DNA from: Chryseobacterium sp. KACC 21268
GTDB taxonomy: Bacteria > Bacteroidota > Bacteroidia > Flavobacteriales > Weeksellaceae
Direction of reading: 5' to 3'
Length of the DNA stretch: 64,000 nucleotides
Assembly (NCBI GenBank): GCA_028736075.1
Contig: CP117875.1
Coordinates: 1,922,001-1,986,000 of the forward strand
Part shown: piece after piece, positions 7,723 to 16,920 of the stretch
Numbering within the stretch: position 1 is the first letter of the stretch
Layout: each line of letters opens with the position of its first letter
Made by a program: the position numbers and the translations under genes
Notes under the pieces: generated by a model
What the model saw: the letters and a program-made list of their open reading frames with translations, nothing else
Databases searched by the model: none
What the model was told of the DNA's origin: nothing

Positions 7723-10700
7723 ATGAGTGGTTTAAAACTAGGTATTCAAAGTGCTTTTATTAAAACGACGATCGCATCAGTCTTTTTATTACCGGCATTT
7801 GGTTTGGCTCAAGAGTTAATTAAGGTTTCCGGGAAGATCACTGATCAGAACAAGCCTGTACAGAATGTAGAAATTTCAGTGAGAAATTCGAAGTTTTCTA
7901 CAATGACGAATAAAGCTGGACAGTATGAACTGAATGTACCTAAAAATGCAACCCTTGTAATCAGATCAAAAGGATTTGAGGAGCAAGAGGTAGAAGTGAA
8001 TGGACAAACCGTTATCAATGTTGCATTGGCAAAGTATGACGGAAACAAAGAAAAGAATATTGATGAAGTTGTACTAGTTGGTTACACAACCGTTTCTAAA
8101 AAAGATGTTACCAACTCGATTGCTTCTGTAAAAGGAGAACAGTTAGCTGATATGCCTGTAAACAGTGCAGCGGAAGCAATCCAGGGAAGAATGGCCGGAG
8201 TACAGGTGACTTTTGGAGAGGGTTCTCCTGGGTCCGATCCTGAGATTAAAGTAAGAGGTGGAACTTCCATAACGCAGGATAACGCACCGTTGTACATTGT
8301 AGATGGAATCCAGATGGATAATGCACTATCACTCATCTCACCTAAAGAAATAGAATCGATAGAGGTTTTGAAAGATGCTTCGTCTACTTCCATTTACGGT
8401 GCAAGAGGAGCAAATGGAGTAGTCCTCATCACGACAAAAAGTGGTAGGAAAAATACGAAAACAAACGTCAACTACAACGGTTATACTGGTGTTCGTACCA
8501 TTGCAAAAACTTTGGACGTGATGAATCCTTATGACTTTGTACAGTATCAATATGAATTGTACAACAAAGACGGTTATCAAGAACAAATTGATAAATTCAT
8601 TAGCTTATATGGCGTTTACAATGAAGTAAGAGATGCTAATGGAAATATAATTGATCCAGGAATCAACAGATACAAAACCATCCAGGAGAGAAATTGGCAG
8701 GAGGAAGTTTTCGGTAAGGAAGCATTCAACTTTACGCACAACCTTAATATCTCTGGAGGTAATTCTAATTCAGCATTTACATTATCATTAAACCACGTTG
8801 AGGAAGATGGTATTATGATCAACTCTGGCTATAAAAGAAATATGGCCAATTTCAAATATGATTTTGATATCAGCAAAAAATTGAAAGTCGGATTGACAGC
8901 AAGGTACAGTCAAACCTTCATCAATGGTGCAGGAACTACAACTGCAGGCTCACAAAGTACAAACAGACTTAGAAACGTGATCCGATACAGACCTTTTGAA
9001 AACGGAATCAGTGCAGGAACAGGTTCTGATGAGTTTGATACAGATGATTTCGCAACTACCAACTTGGTGAATCCGGTATTATTATCTAATAACGAAATCA
9101 AGTACAATAATACCGATAACTTATTCCTAAATGGTGTTATTACATATAACATTATCAAAGATTTAACTTTCAAAAGTGTGATTGGATATGTGCAGAATGA
9201 TCAGGAGATTAAGCAATTTTCCGGTCCTAAAACATATCTATCAAGAATCAATTCTGATATGTCCGTTGCACAATTAACAAACACACAGACAAGAAGAATT
9301 ACCAATACCAATACGCTTGCCTACAAGAAAAAAATTGGTGATCATAAAATGGATTTCCTTTTAGGTCAGGAGATTGTGCAGACAGATGGTAACAAGCTTG
9401 ATATGAATATCAAATGGTTGCCTACATCACTTTCTCCGGCACAGGCGTTTGCAAATATTCAATTGGCGATGCCACCTGCAGGAATGATCCAGGATGCGCC
9501 TGCTACAACTACTACGGTTGGCAGATTGGCTTCTTTCTTTGCAAGAGCTAACTATATTTATAACAACAAATATATAGCAACAGTCTCTGTAAGAAGAGAT
9601 GGATCCAACTCTTTCGGACCAAATAACAGATGGGCTAATTTTCCATCAGCATCATTGGCATGGAAGATTGGGGAAGAGAATTTCCTTAAGGATTCCAATA
9701 TGATCAATGATCTAAAACTACGTATCGGTTACGGACAATCTGGAAATGACAGAATTGCCGCTTTCCTATATGATACTTTCTACACACCATCTAGCCAGTA
9801 CGGTTACACGGGAGGTACAGGTATCATCACAGGTTCTGCGCCAGGAAATATTATGGCAAATCCTAACATCAAGTGGGAGGCGACAGTTTCTAAAAATGTT
9901 GGTTTAGACTTTACTGTATTCAATAAGAAAGTTTATGGTGCTATTGATGCTTACATCACGGATACAAAAGATTTGTTGTTATTAGCAAAAATTCCTCAAA
10001 CATCTGGATATGAATACCAATATCAGAATTCTGGGAAAACACAGAACAAAGGTTTGGAATTTAGTTTAGGAGCAATCATCGTTGGTAATGAAAACTTTAC
10101 CTGGAAAACAGATTTCAACGTTGCTGCAAACAAAAACGTGATAAAAAGCTTAGGTTCATTAACTGAGTCAGGTACGGATTACTATTTGGTACCATCTGGA
10201 TGGGTGAACAATTTATTTGATTTCAAAGTTCAGGTAAATCAGCCAGTCGGGATGTTCTACGGCTATGTGACAGAAGGAAGATATGAAATCAGTGATTTTG
10301 ATTTCAATCCCGCAAACAATACTTACAAATTGAAAGCAGGCATTCCATCTACCAGTTCTGTAGCATTAGGAAACAGAGTAGTGCAACCCGGAGATTTGAA
10401 GTTGAGAGATTTGAATGGCGATGGCATCATTGATACGAAAGATCAAACTGATCTTGGAAATGCTCAGCCGAAGTTTTATGGTGGTTTCAACCAGACTTTC
10501 AAATACAAGAATTTTGATATGAGCTTATTCTTCAACTTCTCGGTAGGGAATAAAGTTTATAATGCAAACAAGATAGAATTTACCACCAAATACCAATACA
10601 CAGATCAAAACATGCTGGCCGAGATGGCTGACAGATGGAAGTGGTTTGGTGCAGATGGCGTGAAGGTAACAGATCCGACTGCTTTAGCGGCACTCAATGC

Positions 10701-11007
10701 CAATACAACGATGTGGACTCCTACAGGAGGTAACTATTTTTTACACTCGTATGCAATCGAGGATGGTTCTTTCTTAAGGCTGAACAACGTCACTCTTGGT
10801 TACTCACTACCAAAAGATGCTTTGTCTATGCTTGGGATTAGCAACCTTAGATTATACGCTACAGCTAATAATGTTTTTACAATTACCGGTTATTCAGGAT
10901 ATGATCCGGAGGTGAGTACTAGAAAAAGTACACTCACTCCAGCAGTGGACTACGCCGCTTTTCCACGAAGCAGATTTTTCTTAACAGGTGTTGATATAAC
11001 TTTTTAA
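7723..11007 (+). CDS. SusC/RagA-family TonB-dependent outer-membrane transporter
   Basis: Outer-membrane importer for oligogalacturonides, energised by TonB. The 1094 residues are typical of SusC. After an N-terminal signal sequence ending near GLAQ (about residue 29) comes a carboxypeptidase-regulatory-like domain (about 34-108), a TonB-box-like IDEVVLVGY (about 112-120), and the plug with the SusC signatures PLYIVDGIQ and IESIEVLKDASSTSIYGARGA trimmed to the end of the plug near residue 245. The rest is a beta-barrel ending in F. The partner susD starts 10 bases downstream. An operator lies 74 bases upstream, so the transporter should be induced by uronates. Pectin as ligand source is inferred from the neighbours. 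Confidence 0.95.
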   Translation: MSGLKLGIQSAFIKTTIASVFLLPAFGLAQELIKVSGKITDQNKPVQNVEISVRNSKFSTMTNKAGQYELNVPKNATLVIRSKGFEEQEVEVNGQTVINVALAKYDGNKEKNIDEVVLVGYTTVSKKDVTNSIASVKGEQLADMPVNSAAEAIQGRMAGVQVTFGEGSPGSDPEIKVRGGTSITQDNAPLYIVDGIQMDNALSLISPKEIESIEVLKDASSTSIYGARGANGVVLITTKSGRKNTKTNVNYNGYTGVRTIAKTLDVMNPYDFVQYQYELYNKDGYQEQIDKFISLYGVYNEVRDANGNIIDPGINRYKTIQERNWQEEVFGKEAFNFTHNLNISGGNSNSAFTLSLNHVEEDGIMINSGYKRNMANFKYDFDISKKLKVGLTARYSQTFINGAGTTTAGSQSTNRLRNVIRYRPFENGISAGTGSDEFDTDDFATTNLVNPVLLSNNEIKYNNTDNLFLNGVITYNIIKDLTFKSVIGYVQNDQEIKQFSGPKTYLSRINSDMSVAQLTNTQTRRITNTNTLAYKKKIGDHKMDFLLGQEIVQTDGNKLDMNIKWLPTSLSPAQAFANIQLAMPPAGMIQDAPATTTTVGRLASFFARANYIYNNKYIATVSVRRDGSNSFGPNNRWANFPSASLAWKIGEENFLKDSNMINDLKLRIGYGQSGNDRIAAFLYDTFYTPSSQYGYTGGTGIITGSAPGNIMANPNIKWEATVSKNVGLDFTVFNKKVYGAIDAYITDTKDLLLLAKIPQTSGYEYQYQNSGKTQNKGLEFSLGAIIVGNENFTWKTDFNVAANKNVIKSLGSLTESGTDYYLVPSGWVNNLFDFKVQVNQPVGMFYGYVTEGRYEISDFDFNPANNTYKLKAGIPSTSSVALGNRVVQPGDLKLRDLNGDGIIDTKDQTDLGNAQPKFYGGFNQTFKYKNFDMSLFFNFSVGNKVYNANKIEFTTKYQYTDQNMLAEMADRWKWFGADGVKVTDPTALAALNANTTMWTPTGGNYFLHSYAIEDGSFLRLNNVTLGYSLPKDALSMLGISNLRLYATANNVFTITGYSGYDPEVSTRKSTLTPAVDYAAFPRSRFFLTGVDITF

Positions 11008-11017
11008 TTCAAAAAAA

Positions 11018-12838
11018 ATGAAACTTAACAGATTAATTTCAATTCTAAGTTGTTTGATCGTCTTATTCACATTTACTTCCTGTGATGAGTTCTTAGATGC
11101 AGAAAATATTTCTAACTCAAACGAAGAACAACAATTTGACAGTACAGCAGATACTTTCACTGCATTGATTGGTGTTTACAATCAGGTGATTGGTGACGAT
11201 GGATATGGTCAGCGACTTAATTTATACTATCCGCAGTCAGGTGATGATTTCAAAACCTCCGGGGATTTCAACTGTAATGACAGAAGAGGACTCAGTACTT
11301 TTGGCGCATGCACATCCAATCCTGATCTAAACAAACCTTTCCTTAAATTATATTCAGGAATAGAAAGAGCAAACCTTGTTATCAAAAATATTCCATTGTC
11401 CTCTGTTTACCAAAGTGGTTCTGCAGCAGATAAAAAATTAATGGATAGATATTTGGGAGAAGCTTACACTTTGAGAGCACAATTCTATTATGATTTGATC
11501 AAAAACTGGGGCGATGTTCCTTTGCAACTGGTTCCGTCATCTGATTTGGAAACAGTTTATCTTCCTAAAACAGACAGAGACGTTATTTACGAGCAAATGA
11601 TTGCTGACCTGGCAACTGCAGCTACATTAGTTCCTTGGAGATCAGAAGCAGCAACTAGCAATACGAGAATTACAAAAGCTGCTGTGAAAGGTCTTAGAGC
11701 CAGAATTGCATTGGCTAGAGCTGGATATTCCCTTAGAAGAGATCCAAGAATAATGGCGAAAGGTTCTAATTCCGAAGTTTATTACAAGATAGCTTACGAT
11801 GAGTGCAAAGACATTATTACAAAAGGAGACCACGCGTTGAATGCAAATTTCGAAGCCGTTTTCAGAGCATTGCACGACAATACGGAAGATGCAGCACACG
11901 AAGTTATTTTTGCTGTGGGAGCTTTTGGAGGTAATGCCGCTACAGACAGTAAAATTGGTTACTACAACGGAATGAGACACAGTGACAATTCTTCATGGAA
12001 AAGTAGTGGTGGGATAAACGCCCTTCCGGTTTACTTCTACGAGTTCGGAAAGTTTGATGTGAGAAGAGATATTACGGTGGCATCTATGCAGATCAATGAT
12101 GCAAACCAAGCAATCCTTGCAACAGGCGCTCTGTGTACAGATGGAAAATACAGAAAATCTTGGACCAGTATTACAGGAACTGCACAAAACCTTGCAATCG
12201 ACTGGCCAATGATCCGCTACTCTGATATCTTACTGATGTTTGCAGAAGCTGATAATGAAATCAATGGTTCGCCATCTGCAGAAGCAGTGAATGCAGTACA
12301 GCAAGTTAGAAACCGTGCTTATGCAGGCAACCTTGGACAGGCAGGAACAATCCCAACTGACAAAACAGGATTCTTCAATTATGTCGTTCACGAGAGATTG
12401 TTGGAATTCGGAGGAGAAGGTCTAAGAAAATATGACTTGATCCGTTGGAATCTTTTAGCTACAAAAATCACTGAAACCAGACAAAAGCTCGCCCAATTTA
12501 AAGATGGAACCGGCCCGTATGCGAATGTACCTTCTGTTTTATATTACAAGGACTCTCCTTATGATAGAACAAAAACAGCACAGGCAGCGCTTCAGGCAAT
12601 AGATATTTATGTACCAGCGGGTGTGAGTAGAGCCGATGTTTATTACACGCCTTCTCCGGGATCTGTACCATCAGGCTACAAAACAGCCAACTGGAGGCTT
12701 GCGGTGACACAACAATACATCAGTGATCCGGCTAAAGGATATGCTCAATATTTCGAAGCAAACAGAAAAGAATTGTTCCCGATTTATGATGACATCATCT
12801 TGTCGAATTACAATTTGAAACAGGATTACGGTTATTAG
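11018..12838 (+). CDS. SusD/RagB-family surface glycan-binding lipoprotein
   Basis: Outer-membrane lipoprotein that caps the SusC barrel and captures oligosaccharides. The 606 residues begin with a lipoprotein signal ending in FTSC, with the lipidated Cys at residue 22. TPR-like helices follow (GEAYTLRAQFYYDLIKNWG near residue 147). The SusD C-terminal signatures are DILLMFAEADNEIN and VNAVQQVRNRAY, then ERLLEFGGEGLRKYDLIRWN near residue 455. It is directly coupled to susC. Two hairpins follow its stop codon, which could set apart the susCD message from the enzymes downstream. Confidence 0.95.
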   Translation: MKLNRLISILSCLIVLFTFTSCDEFLDAENISNSNEEQQFDSTADTFTALIGVYNQVIGDDGYGQRLNLYYPQSGDDFKTSGDFNCNDRRGLSTFGACTSNPDLNKPFLKLYSGIERANLVIKNIPLSSVYQSGSAADKKLMDRYLGEAYTLRAQFYYDLIKNWGDVPLQLVPSSDLETVYLPKTDRDVIYEQMIADLATAATLVPWRSEAATSNTRITKAAVKGLRARIALARAGYSLRRDPRIMAKGSNSEVYYKIAYDECKDIITKGDHALNANFEAVFRALHDNTEDAAHEVIFAVGAFGGNAATDSKIGYYNGMRHSDNSSWKSSGGINALPVYFYEFGKFDVRRDITVASMQINDANQAILATGALCTDGKYRKSWTSITGTAQNLAIDWPMIRYSDILLMFAEADNEINGSPSAEAVNAVQQVRNRAYAGNLGQAGTIPTDKTGFFNYVVHERLLEFGGEGLRKYDLIRWNLLATKITETRQKLAQFKDGTGPYANVPSVLYYKDSPYDRTKTAQAALQAIDIYVPAGVSRADVYYTPSPGSVPSGYKTANWRLAVTQQYISDPAKGYAQYFEANRKELFPIYDDIILSNYNLKQDYGY

Positions 12839-12903
12839 AAACCGGATTCTTATCCACTTGAATTTTTAAGTTTTTATATTTTTAATTTTTTTTGAAGGAT
12901 TCA

Positions 12904-12932
12904 CTCTATCAGGGTTTTATGCCCTGGTAGAG
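12904..12932 (+). terminator. Stem-loop after susD, possible partial terminator
   Basis: An 11-bp stem CTCTATCAGGG / CCCTGGTAGAG with a 7-base loop, containing one G-T pair. No T-run follows directly. A second small hairpin, AAAGCC / GGCTTT, lies at 12941-12958 and is followed by TATTC and an A-run. Together they could act as a processing or attenuation point between susCD and the pectate lyase. Confidence 0.5.
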
Positions 12933-13097
12933 CTGATTCTAAAGCCCTTGTCGGCTTTATTCAAAAAAATATTTCGCAGTATTATTTAAAATTAGTTAAT
13001 GAAAATAGGTTCGTAGAAGAAAAACACTAATTACAATAATTTCACATTTATTAGACCTTACAACTAACACAATTAACTCAATTAAAATAAATTCTAG

Positions 13098-15662
13098 ATG
13101 AATAAAATTAAATTACTTTATGTGTTCCTACTTCTTGCATTCACGCAGGTATTAGGACAAACTGTTACATTCAACGAATCAAAAGGTTGGATAGAAACTG
13201 CCTTTGTAAAATGGCAACCAGTGGCAAATGCTGGGCGATACAACGTTTATTACTCCGGTGAAGGTGTTGTAGATAAAAAGATTGACGATTATTTGATTCG
13301 TAGCTACGGAACGTATTTCCGTGCAGACATCCCTGGATTGAAGGCTGGTTCTTACACCATCTCTGTAAAGCCAGTGGTTTTAGGAATTGAAGGTACAGGT
13401 TCTACAACCAGTACATTGACAGTTCTTCCGCAAGACAGAACAGGTTTTGCTTTCCATAATGGAAGAGTGCCCGGTGGTTACAAAGCGGATGGAACGCCAA
13501 AAGATAATGCCATTATCCTTTACATTACTCAAAAATCTAAAGATTCTGTTCCTTTCAATGTCGTTACTAAAGCAAATGGCGGTACTACACCGTACGTTGG
13601 ATTCCAAAATATTCTTTCCGGAATTAAAAAAGGTTATGACACAAGACCATACATTTTCCGTTTAGTTGGTAACATTACAGATGCAACAACGATGGAAGGC
13701 GGCGATTTTGTAATCGAAAATGACAACAATGCAAACAGCTACATCACTGTAGAAGGTATCGGAGACGATGCAACTGCAAACGGTTGGGGAATTCGCGTGA
13801 AAAATGGAACCAATGTAGAGATCAGTAATATTGGTTTCATGAACTGCGACAGCGGCGAAGGAGATGATATCGGTTTACAGCAAAACAACTCTTACGTGTG
13901 GGTTCACAACAACGACCTTTTCTACGGAAATGCAGGTAGTGATGCAGATCAAATCAAAGGAGACGGTGCTCTCGACAATAAAGGAAGTTCTTACAACACT
14001 TTTTCTTACAACCACTTCTGGGACAATGGGAAAGCAAGTTTATTAGGTCTTAGTGAAAATACAACGACTGGTCTTTATATTTCTTATCACCACAACTGGT
14101 TCGACCATTCAGATTCAAGACATCCGAGAGTAAGATTCTATTCAGCTCACATTTACAACAACTATTTTGACGGAATTGCAAAATATGGTTCCGGCTCTAC
14201 AGAGGGTTCTTCTCTTTTCTTGGAAGGAAACTACTTCCGTAATGCAAAAAATCCAATGATGATCTCTCTTCAAGGAACAGATGTTTGGAATCCAACAAAA
14301 CAGATGAATGATCCGGGTAACCAAGGAACTTTTTCAGGAGAAGATGGAGGAATGATCAAAGCTTTCAATAATAAAATGGATTTAGATATTGCAACGAATT
14401 CTATGCGTTTCGTAGCTTATGCTGATCCGGATCCATTATTTAACATCGAAGGAAAGATCAGCTCTTTGACAGATTTTGATGCTTACCTGGCAGCAACCCG
14501 TGGAGAAACTGTTCCAGCTACAGTAAAATCTAAAGTAGGTGCTAAAGTGTACAACAACTTTGATACAGATGCTTCTCTTTATATCAAAAATCTGGTAGTA
14601 GAAGATCCTACTGTTGCAAGAGATAGAGTAAAACTTTATTCTGGTAGAGTACAAGGTGGAGATTTCAAATGGGTTTTTGATAACGCAATAGATGATAAAT
14701 CTTACGCTGTGATTACAGGACTTAAATCTCAGCTGACAAACTACACAACCAATATGGTTTTCATCCAGGCAGAAAGCAGCAGCCAAACTTTGGTCAATAC
14801 TTCTGGTAACAAAGATCAGACAGTAGCATCTGGAACTGCAATTGCTTCTATCGTTTTCACTTGGGGTGGAGATGCTACAGATGTTGCAGTAACAGGTGTA
14901 CCTGCCAACGGACTGACTGTTGCGAAAGATGCAGCTGCTAAAACAGTGACTATTTCTGGAACACCGACTGCTTCAACTTCTTATACAATTACTACAACCG
15001 GAGGCTCAGGATCTGCAGCTTCTATCAGTGGAGCCGTGACGGTAGGTAACACACCTCCTCCAGCAACTGGTGGTGAAATCCACAACTTCACAACTTCTGG
15101 AAAAGTGAGTACGTTCTACACGATCACAGGAAATATGAACTCAACAGATGGTTCTACCTCTTATGATGGATTGACATTGACCAAGCGTTTCAAAATGGAG
15201 TCCGCTACAAGTATCAATTATACAACGTCTCAAGTTTCCACTTTGACATTGGTATTCGATGCTGATTTTGCGAAAGCCGTGAAGTTTGACGGAACCAATT
15301 ACACAGCGGTCAATGGCGTGGTAACCATTCCAAACGTTGCAGCAGGAGCTCATAGTATTACAAAGGGTGACACCACCAATTTGTTCTACATCAAAACAGC
15401 TTATGCAACGATGGCGACCAGTGATATCAACAAAGCCCAAGTAACATTATATCCAAATCCGGTTTCTGATTATTTAAATATCAATACAGCCGGACAGAAG
15501 ATCCTTAATGTAAAAGTTTACACTTTTGCAGGGAACATGGTTAAGCATATAAATGATGCAAAAGAAAACGCAATTGATTTGAGAAGTTTGAATACTGGTA
15601 ATTATATCGTGACGATTACAACAGATAAAGGAACAATTACCAAAAAAATTATCAAAAAATAA
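13098..15662 (+). CDS. Multidomain pectate lyase (PL1) exported by T9SS
   Basis: Cleaves polygalacturonate by beta-elimination, giving 4,5-unsaturated products that feed KdgF and KduI. The 854 residues contain a signal peptide (1-21), a fibronectin-like module (about 22-110), a right-handed beta-helix PL1 domain (about 115-450), an Ig-like module (about 565-652), a beta-sandwich module (about 657-770) and a T9SS sorting domain (about 782-854, starting LYPNPVSDY and ending TKKIIKK). The catalytic Arg region is SRHPRVRF at 340-347, and calcium-site acidic residues are plausible in NAGSDADQIKGDG. The sorting domain means release or anchoring outside the cell. The 657-770 module resembles the twin proteins at 29429 and 30731. 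Confidence 0.92.
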   Translation: MNKIKLLYVFLLLAFTQVLGQTVTFNESKGWIETAFVKWQPVANAGRYNVYYSGEGVVDKKIDDYLIRSYGTYFRADIPGLKAGSYTISVKPVVLGIEGTGSTTSTLTVLPQDRTGFAFHNGRVPGGYKADGTPKDNAIILYITQKSKDSVPFNVVTKANGGTTPYVGFQNILSGIKKGYDTRPYIFRLVGNITDATTMEGGDFVIENDNNANSYITVEGIGDDATANGWGIRVKNGTNVEISNIGFMNCDSGEGDDIGLQQNNSYVWVHNNDLFYGNAGSDADQIKGDGALDNKGSSYNTFSYNHFWDNGKASLLGLSENTTTGLYISYHHNWFDHSDSRHPRVRFYSAHIYNNYFDGIAKYGSGSTEGSSLFLEGNYFRNAKNPMMISLQGTDVWNPTKQMNDPGNQGTFSGEDGGMIKAFNNKMDLDIATNSMRFVAYADPDPLFNIEGKISSLTDFDAYLAATRGETVPATVKSKVGAKVYNNFDTDASLYIKNLVVEDPTVARDRVKLYSGRVQGGDFKWVFDNAIDDKSYAVITGLKSQLTNYTTNMVFIQAESSSQTLVNTSGNKDQTVASGTAIASIVFTWGGDATDVAVTGVPANGLTVAKDAAAKTVTISGTPTASTSYTITTTGGSGSAASISGAVTVGNTPPPATGGEIHNFTTSGKVSTFYTITGNMNSTDGSTSYDGLTLTKRFKMESATSINYTTSQVSTLTLVFDADFAKAVKFDGTNYTAVNGVVTIPNVAAGAHSITKGDTTNLFYIKTAYATMATSDINKAQVTLYPNPVSDYLNINTAGQKILNVKVYTFAGNMVKHINDAKENAIDLRSLNTGNYIVTITTDKGTITKKIIKK

Positions 15663-15724
15663 CCATACATAATTTAATGTCAATCTGTAGTTTTCAGATC
15701 ACATTATTTAATTGTTAAATTCAT

Positions 15725-15758
15725 ACAGGTTTTCACTCCAAATGGGGTGGAAACTTGT
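15725..15758 (+). terminator. Stem-loop between the first pectate lyase and pectinesterase genes
   Basis: A 15-bp stem with three G-T pairs, ACAGGTTTTCACTCC / GGGGTGGAAACTTGT, closes a 4-base loop. It is followed by ATATTTAAAAAA rather than T residues, so it may stabilise the upstream message more than end it. Confidence 0.5.
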
Positions 15759-15781
15759 ATATTTAAAAAAGATAAGTAAAA

Positions 15782-16810
15782 ATGAAGCAACCCAACATCA
15801 AAAAAATTCTATTGTTTTTTTCCTTTATCCTTGCTTTGACCAGTATCAATTCTTTCAGCGTTAAAATCAATGATTCTGAAAAAATATATACGGTTTCAAA
15901 AGATGGTTCTGGAGATTTCAAAACAGTTCAGGAAGCGATTGATGCAACAGGAAACGAACTTCAAACTTTTACTAAGATCTTTATTAAGAAAGGAACGTAC
16001 AGAGAAAAGATAACAATTCCAGCAACCAAAGGTCCAATCACTTTTGAAGGTGAAAACCTCAAAGAGACCATTATCATCTATGATGATTTTGCGTCCAAGA
16101 AAAATGTTGAAGGTAAAGAAATGGGAACAACTGGTTCATCCACGATCTTTATTTTTTCTAATGACTTCTCAGCGAAGAATATCACGTTCCAAAATGATGC
16201 TGGCAAAGTTGGACAAGCTGTTGCTGTTTTGATTACTGGCGACCGCTCGATTTTTGAGAACTGCCGATTTCTTGGATTTCAAGACACATTGTATTTGAAA
16301 GGCCAGCAAGACGATCCCAACAAAACGAGAGAAGTCAGAAGTTATTTCAAAAACTGCTACATCGAGGGAACAACGGATTTTATCTTCGGAGCGGCAACGG
16401 CTGTTTTCGAAAAGTGTGAGATCTACGCAAAAGAATCTGCAACATATCTCACGGCAGCTTCAACGCCGGAAGGTAAAAAGTATGGTTTCGTTTTTATAGA
16501 TTGTAAAATCACAGGCGATGCAAAATCCCAATCTGTTTATCTCGGAAGACCTTGGCGACCATTTGCGAAAACGGTCTTCATCAATACAGAGATCAGTGAA
16601 GTCATCAAACCCGAAGGCTGGCACAATTGGAACAAACCAGATGCTGAGAAGACCACATTTTATGGTGAATTTAACTCCAAAGGAATAGGGTCAAATGTAA
16701 AAGAAAGAGTTTACTGGTCTCATCAATTATCAAAAAAAGAAGCTGAGGAATATTCCATAAAAAACATCCTGTCTGGAACAGATAACTGGAATTTCAAAAT
16801 TAAAAAGTAG
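15782..16810 (+). CDS. Pectin methylesterase (CE8), first copy
   Basis: Removes methyl groups from homogalacturonan fragments. The 342 residues start with a signal-like hydrophobic segment (about 8-25) and continue as a right-handed beta-helix. Family motifs are GSGDFKTVQEAI (42-53), GQAVAV (144-149, oxyanion Gln), FQDT (166-169, acid/base Asp), DFIFG (199-203, nucleophile Asp) and LGRPW (254-258, Arg). There is no T9SS domain, so the enzyme probably stays periplasmic or on the cell surface, unlike the third copy at 33087. It sits 119 bases after the pectate lyase gene and is read in the same direction. Confidence 0.93.
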   Translation: MKQPNIKKILLFFSFILALTSINSFSVKINDSEKIYTVSKDGSGDFKTVQEAIDATGNELQTFTKIFIKKGTYREKITIPATKGPITFEGENLKETIIIYDDFASKKNVEGKEMGTTGSSTIFIFSNDFSAKNITFQNDAGKVGQAVAVLITGDRSIFENCRFLGFQDTLYLKGQQDDPNKTREVRSYFKNCYIEGTTDFIFGAATAVFEKCEIYAKESATYLTAASTPEGKKYGFVFIDCKITGDAKSQSVYLGRPWRPFAKTVFINTEISEVIKPEGWHNWNKPDAEKTTFYGEFNSKGIGSNVKERVYWSHQLSKKEAEEYSIKNILSGTDNWNFKIKK

Positions 16811-16920
16811 TATTTGCAATGTCACACTAAGCGGAATCGAATTGCCTTTGTGAACCTTAAAAAGTAAAGAAATTAAAGAGAAAATTTGTGCATTTTGTGT
16901 TCAAATTAAAAAAAGTAAAA

